64,000 bases of DNA from an uncultured Desulfobulbaceae bacterium. GTDB taxonomy: Bacteria > Desulfobacterota > Desulfobulbia > Desulfobulbales > CALZHT01. Positions 10,117-19,537 of the stretch are shown here, piece after piece. Numbering within the stretch: position 1 is the stretch's first letter; the number at the start of each line of letters is the position of its first letter. The position numbers and the translations under genes are program-made. Location of the stretch: the NCBI GenBank assembly GCA_945787445.1, contig CALZHT010000009.1, positions 1 to 64,000 on the forward strand, read 5' to 3'. Under the pieces are notes generated by a model. It was not told the DNA's origin, searched no databases, and was given only the letters and a program-made list of their open reading frames with translations.

Positions 10117-10317
10117 TGTTCACCTCATATGATGTTGTAAATTTAATATAGAGCGAGAGAATAGCCGTTTTCAGATATTGCAGCAACAATAATCATTCCT
10201 AATAGATTGTAGTGTGGTAAAAGAGAATGTGTTGAAGAAGAATGCCATGCTGATACTAATACTGTCCTGTTTCGCAACTTGCACCTGTGGAGTCTTTGCC
10301 GCAGGATGGTACAAGGA

Positions 10318-10863
10318 TCATCCCTGTTCTACCAGGGGATAGGCGGCTTCAATGGTGTGGATAGCGCCATTGGGGGTGAGAACGCTTGAGTACAGAAGGA
10401 ATTGTTCAACCGGGAATGGACGGGAGGCATAGATAGTGTTAGCGCCTAAAAAGTTGGTCAGTTTATTGGCCGGTGTATTCCGCAAACGGGCCAGGGTGAT
10501 ATGGGGCGAAAATTTTCGTCCTTCAGGTTCCATACCCAGGTTTACCACGGTTGTTTCCACTTTGTTTTTTAGCTTTGCAAGCTGTTCATTGTGTTCGATC
10601 CCTACCCAGAGGACGCGCGCTTTTTTTCGAGAAGGGAAACAGCCTGTTCCTTTAAGGCGCAGAGTTAAGGCGGTAGTTTTAATTTCAGCAAGAGCTTCGG
10701 TCATGTCGCGCAAGAATTCATGGTCAACATCGCCTATGAACCGCAAAGTAAGATGCAATTGTTCCGACTTCACCCACTTGGCCCCGGGAATGCCGGAGCA
10801 CATGATGCTGAGATCTTTTTTGATATCTTCCGGAATGTCTACCGCAATAAAAAGTCTGGGCAT
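10318..10863 (-). CDS. thpR: RNA 2',3'-cyclic phosphodiesterase
   Basis: MPRLFIAVDIPEDI...LHLTLRFIGDVD and FSPHITLARLR (two HxTx motifs). Confidence 0.9.
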   Translation of the reverse strand: MPRLFIAVDIPEDIKKDLSIMCSGIPGAKWVKSEQLHLTLRFIGDVDHEFLRDMTEALAEIKTTALTLRLKGTGCFPSRKKARVLWVGIEHNEQLAKLKNKVETTVVNLGMEPEGRKFSPHITLARLRNTPANKLTNFLGANTIYASRPFPVEQFLLYSSVLTPNGAIHTIEAAYPLVEQG

Positions 10864-11098
10864 GTTCGTTACTGCTTTGAAAAAAATCACTGCAAAGGGT
10901 ATATTCGCATCCTCTTATTATCGTAGCCGCGTCGGGAAAGCAAATGCTTTTATTTTTGTGCAGAGCTGATTTATTGATCTATCTTTTTGAACATGCATAG
11001 CGAAGTGCATTCCCCGCGGCTTGTTGTAGCGAAGCTGAAATCCCGCTTAAACGGGGCCGCGGGGAGCTTCAAATTAAAGAGTATTTTTAAGGTCGAGC

Positions 11099-12265
11099 GT
11101 GGGTAAGCCATCCAAGCATGAAACGCTTCCGGATAGAGAATGCCGGGAGCCCCTGAAGCAGGAACTGACAACAATCTTTGCAGAATGCATTGAATGCAAC
11201 CTCTGTGTGAAAGAATGCATGTTTCTGAAACAGTACGGTACTCCCAAAGCCATTGCCGCATCCTTTGATCCGACAGAAGACGCCCAACTGAAAATGGGCT
11301 TTGCCTGCAGTTTATGCTCACTGTGTTATGCGGTATGCCCGGTGGAGATCAATCCGAAGGCCATGTTTTTGGAAATGCGGCGTGAGGCGGTGGACCGTGG
11401 CAGGGCTGAGTTTTCCGTTCACAAAGCCTTACGCAAGTATGAAAAAAGGGGAACATCAAGGCTTTTTACATATTATGCCCTGCCGGAAGGCTGCGACACC
11501 GTGTTTTTTCCGGGTTGCGCCCTGCCGGGCACCAGACCCGCAAGGGTTATTGATGTTTTTGAGCATATGAAAAAAAAGATTCCATCGCTGGGAATTGTTT
11601 TTGATTGCTGTATAAAGCCGTCCCTTGATCTTGGCAGAGAGGATTATTTTCAGAAAATGTTCGAGGAGATGCATCAATATCTTATTAGGCATAACGTCAA
11701 GACCGTCCTGGTTGCCTGCCCCAGTTGCTATAGTACCTTTAATGAATATGGTGCCGGGCTCAGCGTAAAAACCATCTATGAAGTTTTGAGTGCGGAAACC
11801 ATACCGCAGAAGGAATCGTTTTCCGAAACCGTGTCTGTCCATGATTCCTGCGCCGTGCGTTTTGAGGAAGAGATTCATTACGCTGTAAGGACTCTTGTTC
11901 ATGATTTGCAAATCAAAGTGGAGGAAACAAAGCATAAAGGCAAAAAAACCTTCTGCTGCGGAGAAGGCGGTGCAGTGGGGTTTTTGAGCAAAGAGCTTGC
12001 CAGGAACTGGGGTTTGCGGAAAAAAGAGGAAAACGGCGATACGCGTATTGTCACCTATTGCGCCGGGTGTGCCAACTATCTGGGCGCTGTCGCCCCTACC
12101 ATCCATGTTCTCGACCTGGTTTTCGAATCAAATCGGGCACGCGAAGGAAAAAGTAAAGTGGCCCGCCCACCTCTCACCTATCTTAACCGCCTGTTATTGA
12201 AAAGGCGTTTTAAAAAAATGCTGTCTGTTCCTGTATCCCGGGAAAGAAAATACAGGCCGATATAA
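11099..12265 (+). CDS. (Fe-S)-binding protein, HdrD/GlpC-like with CCG domains
   Basis: ECNLCVKECMF and ACSLCSLCYAVCPVEI ferredoxin motifs; CCIKPSLDLG, HDSCAVRF, FCCGEGGAVGF and CAGCANYL CCG-type motifs; GTG start. Confidence 0.85.
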   Translation: MGKPSKHETLPDRECREPLKQELTTIFAECIECNLCVKECMFLKQYGTPKAIAASFDPTEDAQLKMGFACSLCSLCYAVCPVEINPKAMFLEMRREAVDRGRAEFSVHKALRKYEKRGTSRLFTYYALPEGCDTVFFPGCALPGTRPARVIDVFEHMKKKIPSLGIVFDCCIKPSLDLGREDYFQKMFEEMHQYLIRHNVKTVLVACPSCYSTFNEYGAGLSVKTIYEVLSAETIPQKESFSETVSVHDSCAVRFEEEIHYAVRTLVHDLQIKVEETKHKGKKTFCCGEGGAVGFLSKELARNWGLRKKEENGDTRIVTYCAGCANYLGAVAPTIHVLDLVFESNRAREGKSKVARPPLTYLNRLLLKRRFKKMLSVPVSRERKYRPI

Positions 12266-12393
12266 TTTCCCTTTTTTCAGCCCGATTCCAAGTTGAGTTC
12301 AAAAGTCCACTCCGTCGGCTCCCTACCGTATTTTAATGTAAGGTGATACAAGGCTGCTTGCCGGCAACTGGAACGGGTGGTGAACCTAAGAGA

Positions 12394-13998
12394 CTACTCC
12401 AAGATCTCATCGCAAGATACAGTTTTATTGCGGCCATCTTCCTTGGCTCGATAAAGAGCCTTGTCTGCGGTTTCGAGCAGGACGTTGCCGGTTTTCGCGA
12501 TATCGCTTGAGTTGGCGCACACCCCGATACTGATGGTGATCTGCACCGGTTGAGAAGTGCCGGGAACAGTAAATTGATAATTTTCTATCATGTTCCGTAT
12601 CCTTTCAAGGGGAATCAGGGCCTGGTAAATATCCGTGTGGGGGAGAAGAATAGTGAACTCTTCGCCTCCGAATCGGGCCACAAGGTCGCATTTCCGCAAA
12701 ACCTCCCTGAAGATTGTAGATAAGTCCTTGAGGATCTTGTCGCCTGCCACGTGTCCATAGGCATCATTGAAATCCTTGAAATGGTCTATGTCCACCATTG
12801 CAACGGCAAGAGGCTCGCTGTATCTCATCGCTCTGCTGATCTCCTCTTCCAGTCTTGCCTGGAGAAGATTACGGTTGGCGAGGCCGGTCAGGGAATCATG
12901 CAGGGAAAGATGCTTGATCTCTTCATAGAGTTGAGCATTTTCCAGTGCCACTCCCAGATGATTGGCAATGGTAGAGAGCATATTGATTTGGTTGATGGTG
13001 GGAGTTTCTCCAGCCTGGATATACAAACAGAGGACGCCGATCACTTTTCCATGGTTTTTAAGGGGAACAACAATGTGACCGTGTTGCGACATGTCTTTAT
13101 AGCGGGTATGGTGCCGGGCATCTGCAAGACAATCGCGGCTGGTAATGATTTCTCCACTCTGGGCGGCATGGCCGCAGAGGCAGTGGCCCAAGGGGATACT
13201 TGTTTCAGCTTCGGTAAGAATTTGCGGGAGCCCGATATGGTGAGCCATCTCAAGGCGGCCGGTCATCTCGTTAAGGAGAAACACGCACCCTTGGGGATCC
13301 AGATTGAGAATCTCCTGCGAGAAGATGGTGTGCAAAGTATTTTCCAAGATGGATTGGGTGTCCAAATACGAGCTAATGACTTTGGAAACAGAATAGACAG
13401 CAAATAGTTCATTGAAATTCTGTTCAAGACGCTGTTTGGCGTGGCTCAGTTCATTTCTCAGTTTGGAGGTGTTGAAAAACACCCCCATGGCTTCGCCAAG
13501 ATATTTGAGAAAGATTGTATTATCTTCTGTATAGTGAGCCGGATGTTTTTGCTGAAAAGAAAAAAAGCCGAGATTCGTGTCAGCATGAAATATCGGCGAG
13601 AACGTATTGTGCTTGAAGCCATTGGGAATAGAGGCGCGGGACAGGGTTTTTCTGAGCGCTTCATGATCAACAAATATGGGTTCTTCAGTGAAGCCGTGGT
13701 CTGTGATCAGGCAACCCCAGATTTTTTGCACCGCAGTATCGCTGAAGTCCGATATATTAATGGTTTCATTGTTGATTTTCGTAAACAAAGTGACGCTGCC
13801 GTCAATGGACATCACGGTCTTGATGATAGGAAGAACTGTTAGGATAAAGGAGGCTTCATCTTCCGTTTCAGCGAGGGCTACAGCAATAGTTTTCAGTCCT
13901 TCTAATTGCAGATTTTTTAATCTGATAAGACTCTCATATTTCGTTAAAATACCGGGAGTTTCATCTTTAGCCGTCTTTTTATAATTTGGATTTTGCAT
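12394..13998 (-). CDS. GAF-domain diguanylate cyclase (GGEEF)
   Basis: LSLHDSLTGLANRNLLQ...VDIDHFKDFNDAYGHVAGDKIL...VARFGGEEFTILLP; N-terminal GAF-like regions. Confidence 0.92.
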   Translation of the reverse strand: MQNPNYKKTAKDETPGILTKYESLIRLKNLQLEGLKTIAVALAETEDEASFILTVLPIIKTVMSIDGSVTLFTKINNETINISDFSDTAVQKIWGCLITDHGFTEEPIFVDHEALRKTLSRASIPNGFKHNTFSPIFHADTNLGFFSFQQKHPAHYTEDNTIFLKYLGEAMGVFFNTSKLRNELSHAKQRLEQNFNELFAVYSVSKVISSYLDTQSILENTLHTIFSQEILNLDPQGCVFLLNEMTGRLEMAHHIGLPQILTEAETSIPLGHCLCGHAAQSGEIITSRDCLADARHHTRYKDMSQHGHIVVPLKNHGKVIGVLCLYIQAGETPTINQINMLSTIANHLGVALENAQLYEEIKHLSLHDSLTGLANRNLLQARLEEEISRAMRYSEPLAVAMVDIDHFKDFNDAYGHVAGDKILKDLSTIFREVLRKCDLVARFGGEEFTILLPHTDIYQALIPLERIRNMIENYQFTVPGTSQPVQITISIGVCANSSDIAKTGNVLLETADKALYRAKEDGRNKTVSCDEILE

Positions 13999-14380
13999 CT
14001 TTATTTTATTGAAGAATAATTATGAGAGGAAGCTTTTAAAGATTGCCCATGGTGATATTTGCAAAAAATTTGCAAGGCCCCGGTTTGGATATATCAATAT
14101 GTAAACGACTATATATAAAATTTTTAGGTTATGCAATTGATATGAGAATTGTATAGAATTACATTTATTAAGATAGAGATATTTTCTATGATTAAAAAAA
14201 TATAGCAATATATTTTTTTATTTTTAGCTAGTTACAATAATAATCATAATTTAAGGTCTCAAAACATTAGGTATCAATACAGGCATTGAATTCCTCGGAA
14301 ATATTGACATCTTCCAGGGGATGGAATAGTTTGAACGTCGATTTTTGCAAACAATCAAATGAGTTGAACGGTAGGCGGTG

Positions 14381-15079
14381 ATGAAAGAAAAGTTCGGAAA
14401 AATCTGCGTTTCCATAGCTGCGCAAACTGTTGAGGAGGCTATAGCGGAAGCAAAAAGAGCTGGGATGCTTGCCGATGTAATCGAGATTCGACTTGACAGC
14501 TTGATGGATCCAGAGCTCGCTCCTTTTTTCAAGGAAATTGAAAAGCCCCTGCTTTTTACCAACCGTCCCGTCTGGGAAGGCGGAAATTTCAGGGGTGAGG
14601 AGTCCGACCGTATCGGACTCCTTGAAGAGGCCGTGAAAAAAGGAGCAGCGTATGTTGATATCGAACTGAAGACAAGCCTTGATCTACGGGAAAAAATTCT
14701 CGACGCTGCCAAGGAAAGTACCACTAAAATTATTATTTCATGGCATAACTTTGAAACTACTCCTTCGCCCCAGGCACTAGCCAGCGTTTTTCAAACGCAG
14801 TACCGAAGTGGCGCTAATATAGGCAAGATTGTTACCACCGCCAATGATTTTACCGATGTGCTCAGGGTTCTTGATCTCCAGAAATTCTCAGCCGAGATGG
14901 ATTTCCCACTCATTGCTTTCTGCATGGGCAGGGTCGGTGTGATCAGCCGAATAGCAACGGTTGAACTGCGAGGGTATATGACCTACGCTGCTCCGGATAG
15001 CGGTAAAAGAAGCGCTCCCGGTCAGCTCTCTGTGTCCACCATGAAGGTGATATTACAAGGCATAGCTGATGGGGATTGA
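14381..15079 (+). CDS. aroD: Type I 3-dehydroquinate dehydratase
   Basis: ICVSIAAQTVEEA...ADVIEIRLDSLMD...LFTNRPVWEGG...ISWHNFETTPS...KIVTTANDFTDVLRVL...AFCMGRVGVISR. Confidence 0.92.
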   Translation: MKEKFGKICVSIAAQTVEEAIAEAKRAGMLADVIEIRLDSLMDPELAPFFKEIEKPLLFTNRPVWEGGNFRGEESDRIGLLEEAVKKGAAYVDIELKTSLDLREKILDAAKESTTKIIISWHNFETTPSPQALASVFQTQYRSGANIGKIVTTANDFTDVLRVLDLQKFSAEMDFPLIAFCMGRVGVISRIATVELRGYMTYAAPDSGKRSAPGQLSVSTMKVILQGIADGD

Positions 15080-15242
15080 CGGTGGACCACTGACGAACGC
15101 TTTCGGATTCAGGTGTACACCAATATTTGCTTCCACAGCATAGCTCGGATTAGGAGATGGTCCGGCCCAAAAAACTCCCGTTGACCCGCTGGTTAATTTC
15201 CTGCGCCAACCTCACAGATAAAAGTGACAGTTATCCATTGTT

Positions 15243-16517
15243 ATGAAAGAAATTCAACCGCTATCCTACATTGATGCAGTAATAAAAGTTCCCGGCTCCA
15301 AGAGCATTACCCAGCGGGCCCTCATTGCCGCGGCTTTGGCCGATGGCGAGAGCCGTCTGCTCGGACCGCTTGCCAGCGAGGATACCCATTACACCGCCGG
15401 CGCCCTGCGTGCCATGGGGATATCCATGAAAAAGGGAGAGGACGCTTGGCAGATGCAGGGTCGAGGAGGCATCATTACAAAAACCGATGCTGATATTTAT
15501 TTGGGAAATAATGGTACTGCTACCCGATTCCTCACCTCTGTGGCAGCCCTGGGCCACAATACCTACCGGATAACCGGAGACAAGCGCATGGCAGAACGGC
15601 CCATTGGGCCGCTGATGGAGGCCCTCAGAGGCTGGGGAGTGGATATCACAAGTATTAACAACACGGGCTGTCCACCCCTCGAAATTAAGGCTGCTGGTAT
15701 AATGGGCGGCAAAACCATATTGCCGGAGGGCAAAAGCAGCCAATATCTCTCCTCTCTTTTGCTGGTGGCGCCCTTTGCCAGAAAAAAGGCCGAGCTTACG
15801 GTTCGTGGTGAAGTGTTGTCCAAGCCATACGTACGGATGACCATGGCTGTAATGGAGGCATTCGGCATTTCAGTAAGCGCCAATGAGGAGCTTACCCATT
15901 TTGTCATTCCCCAGGGGGTCTATACATCGCGAGATTACCGTATTGAAGGTGATGCGTCGAGCGCTTCCTACTTCTGGGCAGCCGCCGCTATTACCGGCGG
16001 GAGGATTACAGTGGCCAACGTTCCTGATCCATCCCTTCAGGGGGATGCCCGATTTGCTAAAATTCTTGCGCAAATGGGATGCACGGTTGAGAGCAGCACC
16101 GGCGGGATCACAGTAACCGGGTCCAGAGAATTGAGAGGGGTGGAAGTGGATATGGGTGATTGTCCTGATGTTGTTCCCACCCTGGCAATTGTCGCTTCCA
16201 GGGCATATGGCAGGACTGTGATCAGAAACATTGCTCACCTGCGCATTAAGGAGTGCGACCGTCTGCACGTGATGGCGGTAGAACTTGCCAAGCTTGGTGC
16301 CAGAGTGGAGGAACTTTCCGATACCCTTATAATTGAAGGGCTGGGAGCCGATGCTCCTACCATGCATGGCGCAGAGATCGAGACCTACAACGATCATCGT
16401 ATTGCCATGAGTTTCGCAGTGGCCGGATTGGTTGTTCCTGATGTAAGGATTCTGGGTGAGGGCTGTGTGGCAAAGTCTTTTCCTGACTTCTGGGAGAGAT
16501 TCCAGAAACTGTATTGA
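15243..16517 (+). CDS. aroA: 3-phosphoshikimate 1-carboxyvinyltransferase
   Basis: VPGSKSITQRALIAAALADGES, LGNNGTATRFLTS, and C-terminal RIKECDRL / YNDHRIAMSFAVAGL. Confidence 0.96.
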   Translation: MKEIQPLSYIDAVIKVPGSKSITQRALIAAALADGESRLLGPLASEDTHYTAGALRAMGISMKKGEDAWQMQGRGGIITKTDADIYLGNNGTATRFLTSVAALGHNTYRITGDKRMAERPIGPLMEALRGWGVDITSINNTGCPPLEIKAAGIMGGKTILPEGKSSQYLSSLLLVAPFARKKAELTVRGEVLSKPYVRMTMAVMEAFGISVSANEELTHFVIPQGVYTSRDYRIEGDASSASYFWAAAAITGGRITVANVPDPSLQGDARFAKILAQMGCTVESSTGGITVTGSRELRGVEVDMGDCPDVVPTLAIVASRAYGRTVIRNIAHLRIKECDRLHVMAVELAKLGARVEELSDTLIIEGLGADAPTMHGAEIETYNDHRIAMSFAVAGLVVPDVRILGEGCVAKSFPDFWERFQKLY

Positions 16518-16524
16518 TTACTTT

Positions 16525-16565
16525 TTTAGGGTCACATTTTATGCCACCCATTCTAAGGGTGGTTG
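16525..16565. repeat. Short dispersed palindromic repeat, copy 1 (TTTAGGGTnACATTTTAT..CACCC..GGGTGG)
   Basis: Closely similar sequence at 52932-52969. Confidence 0.55.
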
Positions 16566-16721
16566 GTAACTAATATGAGATTGGTAGACTCAAGTTAAGG
16601 TGTTTTGATCTGCTCTTTCTCGTATGTTGCGCTTTGCAAATGATATATAATTTTGCTATGCTTTGGATGCTCCCAACAGTTTTTTATAATTTGTGCGATA
16701 ACCGGAAATGGAGGCAGGGAA

Positions 16722-17339
16722 ATGGCTGATACTATGATGAAATGTTTTGTTTATTTCATGATGGCTCTTATTGTGGCATCAATGGCGGGATGTACGGTAA
16801 CAACCCGCACTGTAGCGCCTGATGAGGAAGTGATCTATGACGAAGGATACCACTTTTCCGATAAGAAAAAAATCGTCAATGCCCTTGTCTCCTCTTTACT
16901 CTCCAAACCGCCTCTTGGCTTTTCCACTGACCGGCCGGTGGTGATTGTCTACGGCGTTGCCAATCGTACATCCGAACATATTTCCACCAGCGGCATTACC
17001 GATGATATCCGCAAGGAACTGCTCGCATCCGGTAGAGTGAGATTTGTCAACAAAACCCAGCGTGACAACATTGCCGAGGAAGTTGACTATCAGCAAGGCG
17101 GCAGGGTGAATACAACAACAAGGGTAAAACTCGCCCAGCAGGTGGGCGCCAAGTATATGCTCACCGGAACCCTGCGTTCCATTGAAAAAAAGCAGCCGCG
17201 CCAGGTCCGCATCAAGAAGAGAACCCTCATGTACTACAGCTTGAATCTGGAACTCACCGATCTAGAAACCAGTCTCATTGAATGGGCGGACAGCACAGAG
17301 ATAATCCGCGAAGCCGCCAAACCGTTTATCGGCTGGTAA
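16722..17339 (+). CDS. Penicillin-binding protein activator LpoB-like lipoprotein
   Basis: Lipobox ASMAGC; DRPVVIVYGVANRTSEHISTSGITDDIRKELLASGRVRFVNKTQRDNIAEEVDYQQGG..VKLAQQVGAKYMLTGTL. Confidence 0.8.
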   Translation: MADTMMKCFVYFMMALIVASMAGCTVTTRTVAPDEEVIYDEGYHFSDKKKIVNALVSSLLSKPPLGFSTDRPVVIVYGVANRTSEHISTSGITDDIRKELLASGRVRFVNKTQRDNIAEEVDYQQGGRVNTTTRVKLAQQVGAKYMLTGTLRSIEKKQPRQVRIKKRTLMYYSLNLELTDLETSLIEWADSTEIIREAAKPFIGW

Positions 17340-17381
17340 AAGCTATGGCTTATGCCATCACGCTCCTGATGGATTGTTAGC

Positions 17382-18644
17382 GTGAAGACCTGCAAAAGAT
17401 CCTCATGGGGTATCTGCCCACCGATTTCTACACGGCAGGCAATCTTTCTTGTGATTCTTGTTTGGTTGGTCTCCGGTTGTGCCATGACCAAACTCCGGGA
17501 TGCCCGCCATGAATTTTACGGAGGGCATCCGGAGAAGGCCGCTGAAATCCTCAATGAACTTAAAGAAATTCCCAAGCGCGACAGGCTCCTTTTTTTGATG
17601 GAAAAAGGAGTAGTGCTGCATCGTCTGGGCCTTTACAAGGAAAGCATCAATACCCTTCTCCAAGCCTCTCTGCTCATGGCCGAACAGGAAGTCATTTCCA
17701 TTTCCCAACAGGCCGGTTCCCTTGTTACCACCGAGTGGATTACCGAATATAAGGGCGAATACTCAGAGCGCCTGTGGATCCATACCTATCTGATGATGGA
17801 TTACCTCCTGGTCAACAAATTTGAAGATGCCCTGGTCGAAGCGAAACAGGCCCTCAAGCTGTTGGGAGAGCATCCGGATCCCCTTGAAAGCGATTATTTT
17901 ACCAGAGCGCTTATCGCCCTTTGTTTTGACATCCTTGATGAACACAACGGCGCGTATATAGAGTATAAGAAACTGGCCGAACTGCTGGATGACGAGGAGC
18001 TGCTGGCAAAGGATCTGCACAGTCTGGCCAGAAAACTCGGCTTGGATGATGATGCCGAAGAATTTAGGAAAGTAATGATGAAAAAGCCGGATCGGCTTCC
18101 AAGTGGCGGACAACCCGGGGAAGCGGTATTTTTTTTGGAACTGGGCAAGGCTCCTGTAAAAATTCCGGGCAATATTGTTCTCCCGCCTTCCATCCGCTTT
18201 TCCTTCCCACGATATGATAGGAGTAGTGATAATGGCGTATCCGTCAAGGTGTCTACTGATGCTGGTATTGCTCCTCCGATCACCATTGCAACGGATGTCG
18301 GCGAAGTTGCCCGAGCATCCCTCAAAGCCCGGGCTGCCAAAATAATGGCAAAAGAAACGGCACGAGTGGCAGCTAAAGAGGCTCTGGCACGATCAGTGGA
18401 AGAAAGCAGCGGGGAATTGGCTGGAGCAGTCACTCGGATTTTTCTGTTTATAACCGAAGAGCCGGACACTCGATCCTGGCATACCTTGCCTAAATCTCTG
18501 GTTTTAGTGCGACTGCCTTTGGCTCCGGGAGAGCATACCATTGACCTGGAAGTTTCAGGTGGCGGAATTGGGGTCGAGTCCATATTGATCCCGGAAATTT
18601 ATATCAAGCCGGGCACCAGGGTGTTTCGGGCAATTCGGCGCTGA
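17382..18644 (+). CDS. TPR-like lipoprotein, COG3014-type
   Basis: Lipobox WLVSGC; helical repeats; adjacent to the LpoB-like gene. Confidence 0.65.
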   Translation: MKTCKRSSWGICPPISTRQAIFLVILVWLVSGCAMTKLRDARHEFYGGHPEKAAEILNELKEIPKRDRLLFLMEKGVVLHRLGLYKESINTLLQASLLMAEQEVISISQQAGSLVTTEWITEYKGEYSERLWIHTYLMMDYLLVNKFEDALVEAKQALKLLGEHPDPLESDYFTRALIALCFDILDEHNGAYIEYKKLAELLDDEELLAKDLHSLARKLGLDDDAEEFRKVMMKKPDRLPSGGQPGEAVFFLELGKAPVKIPGNIVLPPSIRFSFPRYDRSSDNGVSVKVSTDAGIAPPITIATDVGEVARASLKARAAKIMAKETARVAAKEALARSVEESSGELAGAVTRIFLFITEEPDTRSWHTLPKSLVLVRLPLAPGEHTIDLEVSGGGIGVESILIPEIYIKPGTRVFRAIRR

Positions 18645-18774
18645 GAATTCCGCTGACCCAAAAAAGAATTCCTAGTTGATTTGTAAATAATGCAGTGCTT
18701 TAGAAAAAGGTTTGCTAATCCATTGAATTGCGGTAACACTATACTTACATTATTAGATGGCTGGAAGTTTACTA

Positions 18775-18953
18775 GGAGCCTGTCGGAGAACTCAGTTTGT
18801 CATGAGATTGAGCGAAAATTTTGTGGACAAGGCGACAAGCGCAAAATCCCCGGAAGCATAGCCGTTGCTATGTTGAGGAGATTTTGTGCTTGGCAACGCA
18901 GAACACGAAATTTGCAGCCAATCGTAATAAAATAGAGTAATCCGACAGGCTCC
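18775..18953. repeat. 179-bp hairpin element with 13-bp terminal inverted repeats (MITE-like)
   Basis: GGAGCCTGTCGGA (18775-18787) and TCCGACAGGCTCC (18941-18953) are perfect inverted repeats; the interior is also largely self-complementary around GCATAGC-CGT-TGCTATG. Confidence 0.8.
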
Positions 18954-19039
18954 CTGGTCAGCTTCATTTGAAACATGCAGAAAAGTAAACGGTCTAATAC
19001 GTAAAAAAGAATTTAGCATTATCTGAGGCGGAGAAAAAA

Positions 19040-19219
19040 ATGTTTGGACTTGGCATGCCGGAACTCATAGTTATTCTGGTAATTATTGTGATCATTTTCG
19101 GCGCAGGAAAGTTGCCTGAGATTGGCTCCGGGATCGGCAAGGGAATAAAGAATTTCAAGAAGGCCACCCAGGATGACCCTGATAAGATTGAAGACAAGAA
19201 GGATGAAGATTCACCCTGA
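19040..19219 (+). CDS. tatA: Sec-independent translocase TatA/E family, copy 1
   Basis: [49 protein letters not shown]; 59 aa, below the ORF track cutoff. Confidence 0.93.
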   Translation: MFGLGMPELIVILVIIVIIFGAGKLPEIGSGIGKGIKNFKKATQDDPDKIEDKKDEDSP

Positions 19220-19252
19220 TTGACCGCATAAAAGTTTTTTTAGGAGAAAAGT

Positions 19253-19480
19253 ATGTTTGGCTTAGGTACCCCTGAACTCATAGTAATACTCGGCATAGCC
19301 TTTTTGGTGTTTGGCGGCAAGAAATTGCCTGAAATCGGCGCCGGTCTCGGCAAAGGCATCAAGTCCTTTAAAAAAGGACTGAGCGATGTGGAAGAAAATG
19401 TGCCGGGCGCTAAGGAAGTCGCCTCATTGAAAAAAGAGGTCGACGAGATCAAGGATATCGGCAATATCGCTGGAAAATAA
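19253..19480 (+). CDS. tatA: Sec-independent translocase TatA/E family, copy 2
   Basis: MFGLGTPELIVILGIAFLVFGGKKLPEIGAGLGKGIKSFKKGLSDVEE. Confidence 0.93.
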   Translation: MFGLGTPELIVILGIAFLVFGGKKLPEIGAGLGKGIKSFKKGLSDVEENVPGAKEVASLKKEVDEIKDIGNIAGK

Positions 19481-19537
19481 AAAAGTAGGTCCTTTTGAAC
19501 CAGCTTTTTTCTTTTTATTCTGCCGGGCTGAGATCCG

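Noticed and set aside
11456-12106. 216-aa minus ORF opposite the Fe-S protein
   Set aside because: Antisense shadow of a confidently identified gene.
17894-18583. 229-aa Ser-rich minus ORF
   Set aside because: Low-complexity antisense translation of the COG3014-like gene.
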